This document shows positions 1 through 6,501 of a stretch of DNA of 11,893 nucleotides, in pieces. Numbering within the stretch: position 1 is the stretch's first letter; each line of letters begins with the position of its first letter. The stretch lies in contig JAKAWF010000005.1 of assembly GCA_021817025.1 (NCBI GenBank), forward strand, positions 1 through 11,893. Direction: 5' to 3'. The position numbers and the translations under genes were made by a program. The notes beneath the pieces are model-generated. The model worked only from the letters and a program-made list of their open reading frames with translations. It had not been told where the DNA came from and ran no database searches. Origin of the DNA: a bacterium (GTDB lineage Bacteria; Chloroflexota; Dormibacteria; UBA8260; Bog-877).

Positions 1-1
1 T

Positions 2-301
2 GGGGCGTTGCCGCGCGAGGAGCGCGCCGCTCTTGGCGACGCCAATGGCATCTTCGTCTGGGACCGCGGGGCCGCGGCCGCCCCGGTCTATTGCGTCGTG
101 GAGATCTCGGCCACTGTGGATGCCCACGATGTTGAACGGGCGGCGCAGCTAGCTGCCTGGCTTGCCAAGGCTGGTGTTGCCACTCGCCCAGTTGTGATGG
201 GCGACGTGGTGGCGCCTGATGCCCGGCCAGCCATGGAAGCCAAGCGCGTGGCATGGCAGCGTGTTCCGCTCAAGAAGCGCCACGAGCTCCCAACTTTCTA
301 A
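2..301 (+). CDS. C-terminal part of an unidentified protein, cut by the window edge
   Basis: The frame is open to the first base, so this is probably the 3' end of a longer gene; a TTG at position 8 exists but has no visible ribosome site. About 99 residues are visible. The stretch 'PVYCVVEISATVDAHDVERA' followed by 'LAKAGVATRPVVMGD' resembles, from memory, the C-terminal half of hypothetical proteins common in Cyanobacteria and Chloroflexota. Those have a nuclease-like fold with an E-x-S strand, a 'DVERA' helix, then a 'PVV-G' strand. The end is basic (KKRHELPTF). The family assignment is tentative and no activity can be claimed. Base composition is somewhat less GC-extreme than in the genes downstream, which would suit an accessory gene. 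Confidence 0.55.
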   Translation, partial: GALPREERAALGDANGIFVWDRGAAAAPVYCVVEISATVDAHDVERAAQLAAWLAKAGVATRPVVMGDVVAPDARPAMEAKRVAWQRVPLKKRHELPTF

Positions 302-650
302 CCTGGGTCGAACGGTGGGCGCTGGTGGTCGGGGACTTGCTCCTCAAGGTGGCGACTTGGGGACCGCGTGTGGAGGGCCATGGCCTCACGCATGACCTGC
401 CCCCGATCGCCGCGACCTTCTACTCGGAATAGGTGTGCCCATGCGTCCCATCGGGCGAGCCGAGCAGGTGCGGGGACTGAGGTGACGCCGAGCCCGCCAC
501 CTCCCAGTGCCAGCCCGTTGGACCCCAGGCCTGAGCCAGGAGCCCAGTGCGGCAGTTCCTTCACGCTGGGATCTGTGCGGGGGGCTGGCTGTACCCGGAT
601 GTGCCCGGCCAAGGCCAGTCCCCACCGCGTCCGCCCGGCCCCTGCAGCCC
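302..650. other. Non-coding stretch with no recognisable gene
   Basis: This stretch lies between the partial gene on the plus strand and the end of the minus-strand pseudopilin operon. Several open frames cross it on both strands, but all are low-complexity Arg/Pro/Gly/Ser-rich translations typical of shadow frames in GC-rich DNA. In the frame of the upstream gene, 43 codons stay open after its stop, including 'VEGHGLTHDLPPIAATFY', but there is no good start or ribosome site and I do not recognise the peptide. I see no tRNA and no strong terminator. A weak CCCTG/CAGGG hairpin (640-656) overlaps the pseudopilin stop codon. Confidence 0.5.
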
Positions 651-1184
651 TCAGGGTTGGGTCGCCAGGATGCTGGTCGATGTCAGGTTGACCTGCGCGC
701 CCAGAAGCGGCTCCAGGGGATGGGCGACGAAGGTGACCTGCACCTTGAATGCCGATGGGGTGGTGAAGCCGCCGATAGCACACAACTTGATCATGGCGTC
801 GCCACTGCCGACAATGGGGGCCTGCACCAGGGTCCCAGCCTGCCCGCTAGAGCAGAAGCTGTTCGCGCTGGAGCTGCTCCCCTGCTGGCACAGTACATTG
901 GTGTCGACCGGCAGGATGTTGGCGGCGCGCTGCACCGCCGCCGGCATGTAGGTCGGCGATCCGCCTCCAGACGCGGAGGGGACCCCGGGCTCGCAGCCGC
1001 CTTGGAGAGGATTCTGGTAGAACTCGACGATGGCCTGGCGGGCTCCCGCCTGGGCCGCGTCGGAGACGGCACTGGCCTGGAACAGGAGGATTCCGGACGC
1101 GATGATCCCGAAAAGGACTGCGAAGAAGATCGGCGCCACCAGCGCAAACTCCACCGCACTCTGAGCCTTCTGCCTGTCTCGCAT
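651..1184 (-). CDS. TadE-like pseudopilin / Flp pilus-assembly protein
   Basis: A 177-residue protein of the TadE type. These are minor pseudopilin-like proteins that cross the membrane once and serve Tad/Flp pilus or secretion systems. The N-terminus is short and basic (MRDRQKAQ) and leads into 'QSAVEFALVAPIFF' (residues 8-21), the TadE signature with its Glu at residue 12. A hydrophobic segment runs to about residue 35, followed by an Ala-rich helix (SDAAQAGARQA). The rest is an extracellular domain rich in Gly, Ser and Cys. The ATG at 1184 was chosen over a longer frame starting at 1313 because the family signature follows it directly and it lies 4 bases after the TadG-like stop. No clear Shine-Dalgarno is seen, so translation is probably coupled. 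It is the last gene of the three-gene set. Confidence 0.85.
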   Translation of the reverse strand: MRDRQKAQSAVEFALVAPIFFAVLFGIIASGILLFQASAVSDAAQAGARQAIVEFYQNPLQGGCEPGVPSASGGGSPTYMPAAVQRAANILPVDTNVLCQQGSSSSANSFCSSGQAGTLVQAPIVGSGDAMIKLCAIGGFTTPSAFKVQVTFVAHPLEPLLGAQVNLTSTSILATQP

Positions 1185-1188
1185 CTGG

Positions 1189-3126
1189 CTACTGGGTGAG
1201 AATCGCCGAGCCCTGAATGCCCGGGATGTGGAAGGTGCTGCCGCTGATCTTGAGGATGGTGTCGCCCTGGGTCTGGAACATGTCGACCGTGGCCAGTCCG
1301 TTGATGGTGACATGGCAGCCGGTGGGATTCGAAGTAGAGCTGCCCGCTCCAGGCTGGCTCCCCTCGCAGGTCATTCCGGTCTGGGAGTCGATGCCGAATC
1401 CCGCCACCAGCATGCCGCCTGGCACGAAGGGGATGCCGTTCTGGCTGCCCCCCTCTCCCCAGTAGGTCTCGTTGCCCAGAATCTGCCCCGTCATGTTGCT
1501 GTTGTTGTAGATGATGCCGCCCAGGGTGATGTTGGCGCTGTCCCCCAGCATGGCGTCGAAGCCGAAGTTGGCCGTGACGTTGCGCTTCTGCCAGAGCAGG
1601 AAGCCGAGCCAGGTGCCCGAGTTCGGGGCGGTGAGGTCGATCGTCCCGCCGCCGCCCATCTCCACCGAATCGTTCAGGCCCTGGGGGCCGACGGGATTGG
1701 GATTCCAGCCGATTGCCTCCTCGGCCGGCGAGTTGACGGCGTTGCAGTTGTCGTTGCTGTTGTTGTTTGGAGATGGGGGGCAGGTCCCGTTGAAGCCGCC
1801 GATCACCGGCTCCCCGTCGCCCTGGTTCTTGATGTCGTTGATCGTCGTCGGCGGCTGCTGGGTGAAGAAGATGACCTGGTTCCCGGTGACGGTGTCGCCG
1901 GCCGCGGGCCGGAGCACCACCCCCTGTTTGAAGTCGTACAGCCCGGTGTAGCTGGTTGTCCCTCCGGTCTGTCCCAGCACCTGGCTGCAGTTGAGGAAGT
2001 TGGCGTTGCCGGTGACCGTCACCGTGTGGTTGTAGACCCCGGGGGAGTAGGTGGGGACGCCACCCACCAACGGGGGCGTGTATCCGGAGTGGTAGACCTG
2101 CACCGGCTGGCCGGGGCAGTAGGCGTCGAGGGAGGTGGGCTGCGGCAGGCTGGCGTCGCTGGCCAGGGGATCGCTAGTGTATTGAGTGTACCCACCCTTC
2201 CAGTTGTAATACTGGATGGTGGTGTTGTTGTTGCTGCAGACCGCCGAGTTCCATGGCGCTGGCGGGGTGGCCGATCCCGGGGGCGGCCCGGCGGTGTTGG
2301 AGGCCGTGCCGAAGCAGCTGTCCCAGGGGGGGTTGGCGTACGACTCGATGTTCCCGTAGTCGGTCATGGTGCCGCTCTGCTTGCCGTCGATGACGTCGGG
2401 CCTGCCCCACATGTCACAGTGGGTGTCCAGGCAGCCGTTGGCGTTGTCGAAGATGGTGCCGGTCACGTTGAACTGGCCGTCGCCGGCCATCAGGATGGTG
2501 TGGGCGCCGTTCTCTCCCAGCGACACGATGCTGGTCAGTGGCCCCCCCTGGACCACGGTGTTGACGGCCGACGCTCCGGTCACGGTCTTGAGCTGGGTCA
2601 CCCCCATGATCTGGGCGATGAACGGCGGCCACTGGGGCTGGACCGAGATGTGCACTCCGCAGGCGCCCACCGGCACGACGCCGGAGCTCGGGGTCACGGG
2701 GACCGGGGTCGAGGTGCCGGGCTGGTACAGCGGCTTGTACTGGCCGTTGGCATACTGCTGGTTGGAGAGGTAGTAGGCGGTCCAGTTCTTGGTCGGGTTG
2801 GCGGCCGGGACCGCCGCCGCCGGGGAGTTTATGTTCACCTCGTCGTCCAGCACCGCCACCACCTGGGTCCCGTTCACCGGTGCCGGGCTGAGCGCCCCAT
2901 CGCAGTTGCTCTGCAGGGCCGTGGCGCCGGCCTCGGCGGCGAAGTCGGCGGCATTCTGGGCCTGACGGTATTGCAGGAGTCCGAACCCGCCGTCGACGGC
3001 AACCGCCACCGCCAGCAGCAGCACCAGCAGGCTGATCGAGAACAGCACCATCACCTGGCCCTGCTGGTTGCGGCGCTTGCCGCCCGAATGGGAAGCGCCA
3101 GAGCTGCGGCGTGGGGGTCGGGTCAT
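1189..3126 (-). CDS. Large TadG-like pilus-assembly protein with a Cys- and Asn-rich extracellular domain
   Basis: A 645-residue protein. The basic N-terminus (residues 1-22) precedes 'QGQVMVLFSISLLVLL', a transmembrane helix (about 25-44), an Asp at 45, then 'YRQAQNAADFAAEAGATAL'. This is the Tad/TadG N-terminal module: membrane anchor, then an amphipathic pilin-like helix. The exported remainder of about 570 residues is rich in Asn, Gly, Thr and Pro and holds 12 cysteines, an even number that suits disulfides. Its C-terminal third has 'IDLTAPNSGTWLGFLLWQ' and 'ANITLGGIIYNNS', which resemble the repeated beta-strand motifs at the C-termini of other large Tad-domain proteins. The ATG overlaps the upstream TadE-like stop as ATGA (3123-3126), so the genes are translationally coupled. 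The role as a surface or pilus-associated protein is inferred; no Tad ATPase, platform protein or major pilin gene lies in the window. Confidence 0.85.
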   Translation of the reverse strand: MTRPPRRSSGASHSGGKRRNQQGQVMVLFSISLLVLLLAVAVAVDGGFGLLQYRQAQNAADFAAEAGATALQSNCDGALSPAPVNGTQVVAVLDDEVNINSPAAAVPAANPTKNWTAYYLSNQQYANGQYKPLYQPGTSTPVPVTPSSGVVPVGACGVHISVQPQWPPFIAQIMGVTQLKTVTGASAVNTVVQGGPLTSIVSLGENGAHTILMAGDGQFNVTGTIFDNANGCLDTHCDMWGRPDVIDGKQSGTMTDYGNIESYANPPWDSCFGTASNTAGPPPGSATPPAPWNSAVCSNNNTTIQYYNWKGGYTQYTSDPLASDASLPQPTSLDAYCPGQPVQVYHSGYTPPLVGGVPTYSPGVYNHTVTVTGNANFLNCSQVLGQTGGTTSYTGLYDFKQGVVLRPAAGDTVTGNQVIFFTQQPPTTINDIKNQGDGEPVIGGFNGTCPPSPNNNSNDNCNAVNSPAEEAIGWNPNPVGPQGLNDSVEMGGGGTIDLTAPNSGTWLGFLLWQKRNVTANFGFDAMLGDSANITLGGIIYNNSNMTGQILGNETYWGEGGSQNGIPFVPGGMLVAGFGIDSQTGMTCEGSQPGAGSSTSNPTGCHVTINGLATVDMFQTQGDTILKISGSTFHIPGIQGSAILTQ

Positions 3127-3608
3127 TGGGGTGCTGTGGCCTCCGCTTGGATGGTGATGCTTCCGAAGATGGGAACGTAGGGCGTGACGGTCTCCCAGAC
3201 CTGGACCTTGACCAGGCTGACCACGTCGTTCTCCAGCCCGGGACCGGGAGCTGTCATGTCAACCACCTTGACACAGCCGGGAACGCCGCCTCCCGAACAC
3301 TGGATGGATCCCGCCCCTCCCTGCTCGTTGTTGGCGGCGGTTCGGGCGTCGGTTGTCTGGGTGCTGATCGGGTCGGGGGGGGTGGCCGCGGCGTCCTGGG
3401 CCGCCGCGATGGCGCCGGCTCGGGCCGCCTGGGTGAGGCTGATGTCAGTCATCAGCATCTCCCCCCCAGTTGCCGCCAAGGCTAGGATTAGGACCGCCAC
3501 CGGCAGCACCAGGGCGAACTCCGTGATTGACTGCCCATGCTGACGCCAGCGCCGCGGGCAGTGGCCCGGCGGCGATGATGGTCTGGGCGTGAAGGAGTGT
3601 TGTCCCAT
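3123..3608 (-). CDS. TadE-like pseudopilin / Flp pilus-assembly protein, first gene of the operon
   Basis: A 161-residue TadE-type protein. A basic, Pro-rich leader (residues 1-25) is followed by 'GQSITEFALVLPVAVLILAL', the TadE signature with Glu at residue 30 and one transmembrane helix. The helix 'MTDISLTQAARAGAIAAAQ' comes next, then a small exported domain with the Cys pair in 'IQCSGGGVPGCVKV'. It probably contributes a minor pseudopilin to the same structure as the two following genes. The start is uncertain: ATG at 3608 was chosen, but it has no Shine-Dalgarno, and an in-frame TTG at 3644 would add 12 residues. Its stop overlaps the start of the TadG-like gene by 4 bases. It is divergent from prmC. 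Confidence 0.83.
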   Translation of the reverse strand: MGQHSFTPRPSSPPGHCPRRWRQHGQSITEFALVLPVAVLILALAATGGEMLMTDISLTQAARAGAIAAAQDAAATPPDPISTQTTDARTAANNEQGGAGSIQCSGGGVPGCVKVVDMTAPGPGLENDVVSLVKVQVWETVTPYVPIFGSITIQAEATAPQ

Positions 3609-3659
3609 GGCTGGAGGGGGAGCGTAACTGAGTTCCACCGTCAAGTACCCACCCGATCC

Positions 3660-3677
3660 TGTAACGGACGTGTAACG
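3660..3677. promoter_or_regulatory. Tandem direct repeat with 11-base period in the divergent promoter region
   Basis: TGTAACG occurs at 3660-3666 and again at 3671-3677, separated by GACG, so the two copies lie one helical turn apart on the same DNA face. Two 7-base half-sites with a 4-base spacer is the layout bound by OmpR/PhoB-family response regulators. The site lies between the pseudopilin operon (starting at 3608 or 3644, minus) and prmC (3700, plus), and could control either. The binding protein is unknown, and I cannot place a confident -35/-10 pair beside it. Confidence 0.4.
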
Positions 3678-3683
3678 AATTGT

Positions 3684-3690
3684 TGAGGTG
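3684..3690 (+). promoter_or_regulatory. Ribosome binding site that decides the prmC start
   Basis: GAGGTGG lies 9 bases upstream of the GTG at 3700. It abuts or overlaps the other in-frame GTG at 3688, where it could not act. This favours 3700 as the start. Confidence 0.55.
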
Positions 3691-3699
3691 GCTGGCTTC

Positions 3700-4605
3700 G
3701 TGACCGGACCCCAGGCGGACCACGCCAGTTCCCGGCCGAAGGGGGAGGGCCCTCACCCTTCGCTGCTGGAGATCCTGCGGCGCAGCACCGGCTACCTGTC
3801 GGGAGTTGGCATCCCCCAGCCTCGTCTGGAGGCGGAACTGCTGCTGGGGCACTGCCTGGGGCTCACCCGGCTGGACCTCTACCTCCAGTTCGAGCGACCT
3901 CTGCAAGAGTCCGAGCTGAGCCGGATCAGGCCGCTCCTGCGCAGCCGGGCCGAGGGTCGGCCGCTCGCCTACATCACGGGCCAGAGGGAGTTCTTCGGGC
4001 TCCCGTTCGAGGTGGGTGAAGGGGTTCTCATCCCACGGCCGGAGACGGAGCTCCTGGTGGAGCTGGGCCTGCGCGCGGCGGGCGGAGGCTCGGTCCGGTG
4101 CGCCGACCTGGGTTGTGGCAGTGGGTGCGTCGGGATCGCGCTGGCCGTCGGCCATGCTGGGGCGGCTTGCGATCTGGTGGATCTGGCTCCGGGCGCGGTC
4201 GACATGGCGCGCCGGAACGCCCTCCTGAACCAGGTCGCAGAGAGGGTCACGGTGCTTGGCGGGAGCTGGGCCGAGCCGCTGCGGGAGCGAGGGCGGTACG
4301 ACCTCATCGTCAGCAACCCACCCTACGTCACCAGCGCCGAGTGGGCGCAGCTGGAGCCGGGCGTCCGCGACTACGAGCCCAGTACAGCCCTCGACGCCGG
4401 CCCCGACGGCCTGCGAGCCTACCGGGAGCTCCTGCCCTCCCTGGCTGCCATCGCCAGCCCGCGCGCCACGGTCCTGCTGGAGTGCGACCCACGCCGGATC
4501 GGGGCGGTTCAGCAACTCTGTGATCAGCTTCTTCCACATGAGTCGGGCCAAGTGCACCTGGACCTGACCGGCAGGCCCCGGGTGCTGCAGGTCGACCTCG
4601 GGTGA
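3700..4605 (+). CDS. prmC: Peptide chain release factor N5-glutamine methyltransferase (PrmC/HemK)
   Basis: A 301-residue enzyme that uses S-adenosylmethionine to methylate the Gln of the GGQ motif in release factors RF1 and RF2, in the cytoplasm. The N-terminal helical domain that contacts the release factor includes 'PRLEAELLLGHCLGL' and 'GRPLAYITGQREFFG' (about 86-100). The Rossmann methyltransferase domain follows: 'IPRPETE' (111-117), the SAM-binding loop 'DLGCGSG' (136-142) and the catalytic 'NPPY' (206-209). Length is normal for the family. The GTG at 3700 is preferred because of its ribosome site; a GTG at 3688 would add four residues. Many bacteria have prfA just upstream, but here the upstream neighbour is the divergent pseudopilin operon. 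The end overlaps the start of the broken tsaC gene as GTGA, so the two were once coupled. Confidence 0.95.
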   Translation: MTGPQADHASSRPKGEGPHPSLLEILRRSTGYLSGVGIPQPRLEAELLLGHCLGLTRLDLYLQFERPLQESELSRIRPLLRSRAEGRPLAYITGQREFFGLPFEVGEGVLIPRPETELLVELGLRAAGGGSVRCADLGCGSGCVGIALAVGHAGAACDLVDLAPGAVDMARRNALLNQVAERVTVLGGSWAEPLRERGRYDLIVSNPPYVTSAEWAQLEPGVRDYEPSTALDAGPDGLRAYRELLPSLAAIASPRATVLLECDPRRIGAVQQLCDQLLPHESGQVHLDLTGRPRVLQVDLG

Positions 4606-5224
4606 GCGGGCCTGAGCCGTGGGTGCCCGACCAGCCAGGCTGGCACCCTGGCCGTGCGCTCCGGGAGGCGGTCGGATTCCCGACCGACACCGTGTAGGTC
4701 TGGCAGCCACGGCGGGGGATCCGGAGGCGGCCCTCGCCGCTCCGCGATCAAGGGCGGGCCGTCTGCCCAGCCCCTCATCCCGACGGTCGCCGACCTCGCA
4801 CCGGTCCCGCTCCGCGCCAGCCTTCCCGCTCTCCCCGCGGACCTGGCCCCGGCGCTTCTGGCCGGGCCCGCCCCCCCACATCCTGCTGCCGGCTCCGCGG
4901 GGGACTCCCGGTCTGGGCGGCGCGGGCGCCTCTGGGGGCCGGGATCCCGGGCCAGCCCCTCGCCCCGCCCGCCACAAGAACCGGTCCGCCGGCCACCCCC
5001 AGCGCCACCCGGCACCGGCCGCGGGGGTGGCATCGGCCCTGGCCGAGCTCCCCTCTCGGGCGGGGGCTTGGGCGGAGTTGCCGGGCGGTCCGGTGGGATT
5101 CGAGCCGTCCTCTATACTCGACCTCAGCTGGGAGATGCCGGTTCTGCCGCGGGCGGGGAGGCTCGGGGCTGGCGGATTGGGCATCCCCTTGATCCGGGAC
5201 GGCTCAGGCAGCCGGAGGGACTGA
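4602..5224 (+). pseudogene. tsaC: Frameshifted threonylcarbamoyl-AMP synthase (TsaC/Sua5/YwlC)
   Basis: An intact gene would make threonylcarbamoyl-AMP from Thr, bicarbonate and ATP for the t6A37 modification of tRNA. The family pattern can be read, but only by changing frame. A GTG at 4602 begins 32 codons ending in 'AVGFPTDTV', then TAG (4695-4697) where 'YGL' is expected, as if one base of the Tyr codon were lost. The next frame gives 'GLAATAGDPEAALAA' (4697-4741). A second shift gives 'AIKGGPSAQPLIPTVADLAP' (about 4744-4803). A third gives 'RRFWPGPPPHILLPAPRGT' (about 4850-4906). The segment for 'ATSANRSG' near 4971-4990 also looks disrupted, and several residues before it seem missing. 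The last frame has 'GPVGFEPSSILDL' and 'MPVLPRAGRLG', matching the family end 'PSTVVDL...LLR.G'. It stops at 5222-5224. The usual KGRP motif reads KGGP. The length (about 207 codons) and the operon slot also fit. Sequencing error is the main alternative. Confidence 0.8.
5214..5219 (+). promoter_or_regulatory. Ribosome binding site of glyA, supporting a TTG start
   Basis: GGAGGG lies 6 bases before the TTG at 5226. It sits inside the last codons of the broken tsaC gene and supports TTG as the true start of glyA. Confidence 0.75.
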
Positions 5225-5225
5225 T

Positions 5226-6485
5226 TTGGCAATCGCGGCAGAGCGGCTGAACGTGCTTCGCCGGGCCGACCCTGAACTGGCGGCCCTGATGGGAGCCGAG
5301 CTGGACCGCCAGCAGTACACCCTGGAGCTGATCCCCTCGGAGAACGTCGCCAGCCCGGCGGTGCTGGAGGCGGTGGGCTCCTGGCTCACCAACAAGTACG
5401 CCGAGGGCACCCCGGGCAAGCGCTACTACGGTGGCTGCGAGTTCGTGGACCAGATCGAGACCCTGGCCCAGGAGAGGGCGTGCTCGCTGTTCTCGGCTGA
5501 GCACGCCAACGTCCAGCCTCACTGCGGCAGCTCCGCCAACCTGGCCGCCTACATGGCGATCTGCCAGCCCGGCGACACCATCTTGGGGATGGACCTCAGC
5601 CACGGCGGGCACCTCACCCACGGCTCGCCGGTCAGCTTCAGCGGCATCTTCTACCACGCCGAGTTCTACGGGGTCAGCCGGGAGACCGAGCAGCTGGACT
5701 ACGAGCAGGTCCGCCGCCGGGCCAAGGAGGTGCGGCCGCAGGTGCTGGTGGCGGGGGCGAGCGCCTACCCCAGGATCTTCGACTTCAAGGTTCTCGCCGA
5801 CATCGCGAAGGAGGTGGGGGCGGGGCTGCTGGTGGACATGGCCCACTTCGCCGGCCTGGTCGCTGGAGGTGCCCATCCCAGCCCGGTGCCCTACGCCGAT
5901 GTGGTCACGCTCACCACTCACAAGACCCTGCGGGGCCCCTGGGGGGGGATGATCCTCTGCCCCGAGGAGCGGGCCAAGGCGGTCGACAAGGCGGTCTTCC
6001 CGGGAGCCCAGGGCGGGCCCCTGCTGCATGCCATCGCGGGCAAGGCGGCGGCGCTGCACGCCTGGACCCAGCCGGAGATGCGCGACTACGCCCAGCGGGT
6101 GGTGGCGAACGCCCAGCGCCTCGCCGGCGGGCTGACGGCGGAGGGGTTGCGGCTGGTCAGCGGAGGCACCGACAACCACCTGATGCTGATCGACCTGCGT
6201 CCGCTCGAGCTCACCGGCCGGCAGGTCCAGGAGGCCTTCGACCGTGCCCACATCACGGTCAACCGCAACTCCATCCCCTTCGACGAGGCGAGCAAGTTCA
6301 ATCCCAGCGGGATTCGCCTGGGAACCCCGGCGGTCACCACTCGCGGGATGGGCCCAGAGGAGATGGACGAGATCGCTCACCTGGTCGCCCGGCTGATCCG
6401 CAGCCTCGGTGATGAGGCGGTGGCGGCGGAGGTGGCCGGCCGGTCTCGGTCCCTCTGCGAGGCGTTCCCACTGCCCTACGGCTGA
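5226..6485 (+). CDS. glyA: Serine hydroxymethyltransferase
   Basis: A 419-residue PLP enzyme that interconverts serine and glycine, giving 5,10-methylene-tetrahydrofolate for one-carbon metabolism in the cytoplasm. Family landmarks in order: 'LELIPSENVASPAVLEAVGS' (33-52), 'NKYAEGTPGKRYYGG' (56-70), 'HGGHLTHGS' (126-134), the PLP-contacting Asp in 'LVDMAHFAGLVAGG' (202-215), and the PLP-binding Lys233 in 'TTHKTLRGP'. Length is typical. The start is TTG with a good ribosome site 6 bases upstream, one base after the tsaC stop. Two positions differ from the usual consensus: 'GPWGG' (Trp239 where Arg is usual) and 'QPHCGSSAN' (Cys100 where Ser is usual). The rest of the sequence is well conserved and the frame is intact, so it is probably functional. 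Confidence 0.96.
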   Translation: MAIAAERLNVLRRADPELAALMGAELDRQQYTLELIPSENVASPAVLEAVGSWLTNKYAEGTPGKRYYGGCEFVDQIETLAQERACSLFSAEHANVQPHCGSSANLAAYMAICQPGDTILGMDLSHGGHLTHGSPVSFSGIFYHAEFYGVSRETEQLDYEQVRRRAKEVRPQVLVAGASAYPRIFDFKVLADIAKEVGAGLLVDMAHFAGLVAGGAHPSPVPYADVVTLTTHKTLRGPWGGMILCPEERAKAVDKAVFPGAQGGPLLHAIAGKAAALHAWTQPEMRDYAQRVVANAQRLAGGLTAEGLRLVSGGTDNHLMLIDLRPLELTGRQVQEAFDRAHITVNRNSIPFDEASKFNPSGIRLGTPAVTTRGMGPEEMDEIAHLVARLIRSLGDEAVAAEVAGRSRSLCEAFPLPYG

Positions 6486-6501
6486 GCTCGGGACAGCCAG
6501 C

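Noticed and set aside
302..650. A small gene or transposase remnant after the first gene
   Set aside because: No frame gives a recognised motif, a good start or a ribosome site.
640..656. A hairpin (CCCTG/CAGGG) as terminator of the pseudopilin operon
   Set aside because: The stem is only 5 base pairs, overlaps the stop codon and is not followed by a T-tract.
1228..3180. A 650-codon open frame on the plus strand, opposite the TadG-like gene
   Set aside because: Its translation is Val/Gly/Arg/His-rich and has no family motifs. It is the mirror frame of the TadG-like gene, whose membrane helix and Tad signature are clear.
4619..5224. A single intact 201-codon protein in one frame downstream of prmC
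   Set aside because: Only parts of this frame resemble TsaC; the missing parts (PTDTV start, AIKG block) are in the other two frames, so one intact gene does not explain the region.
3445..5232. A 595-codon open frame on the minus strand, across prmC and tsaC
   Set aside because: It is low-complexity and Pro/Arg/Gly-rich and runs antisense to the clear PrmC motifs. It is open only because the region is GC-rich.
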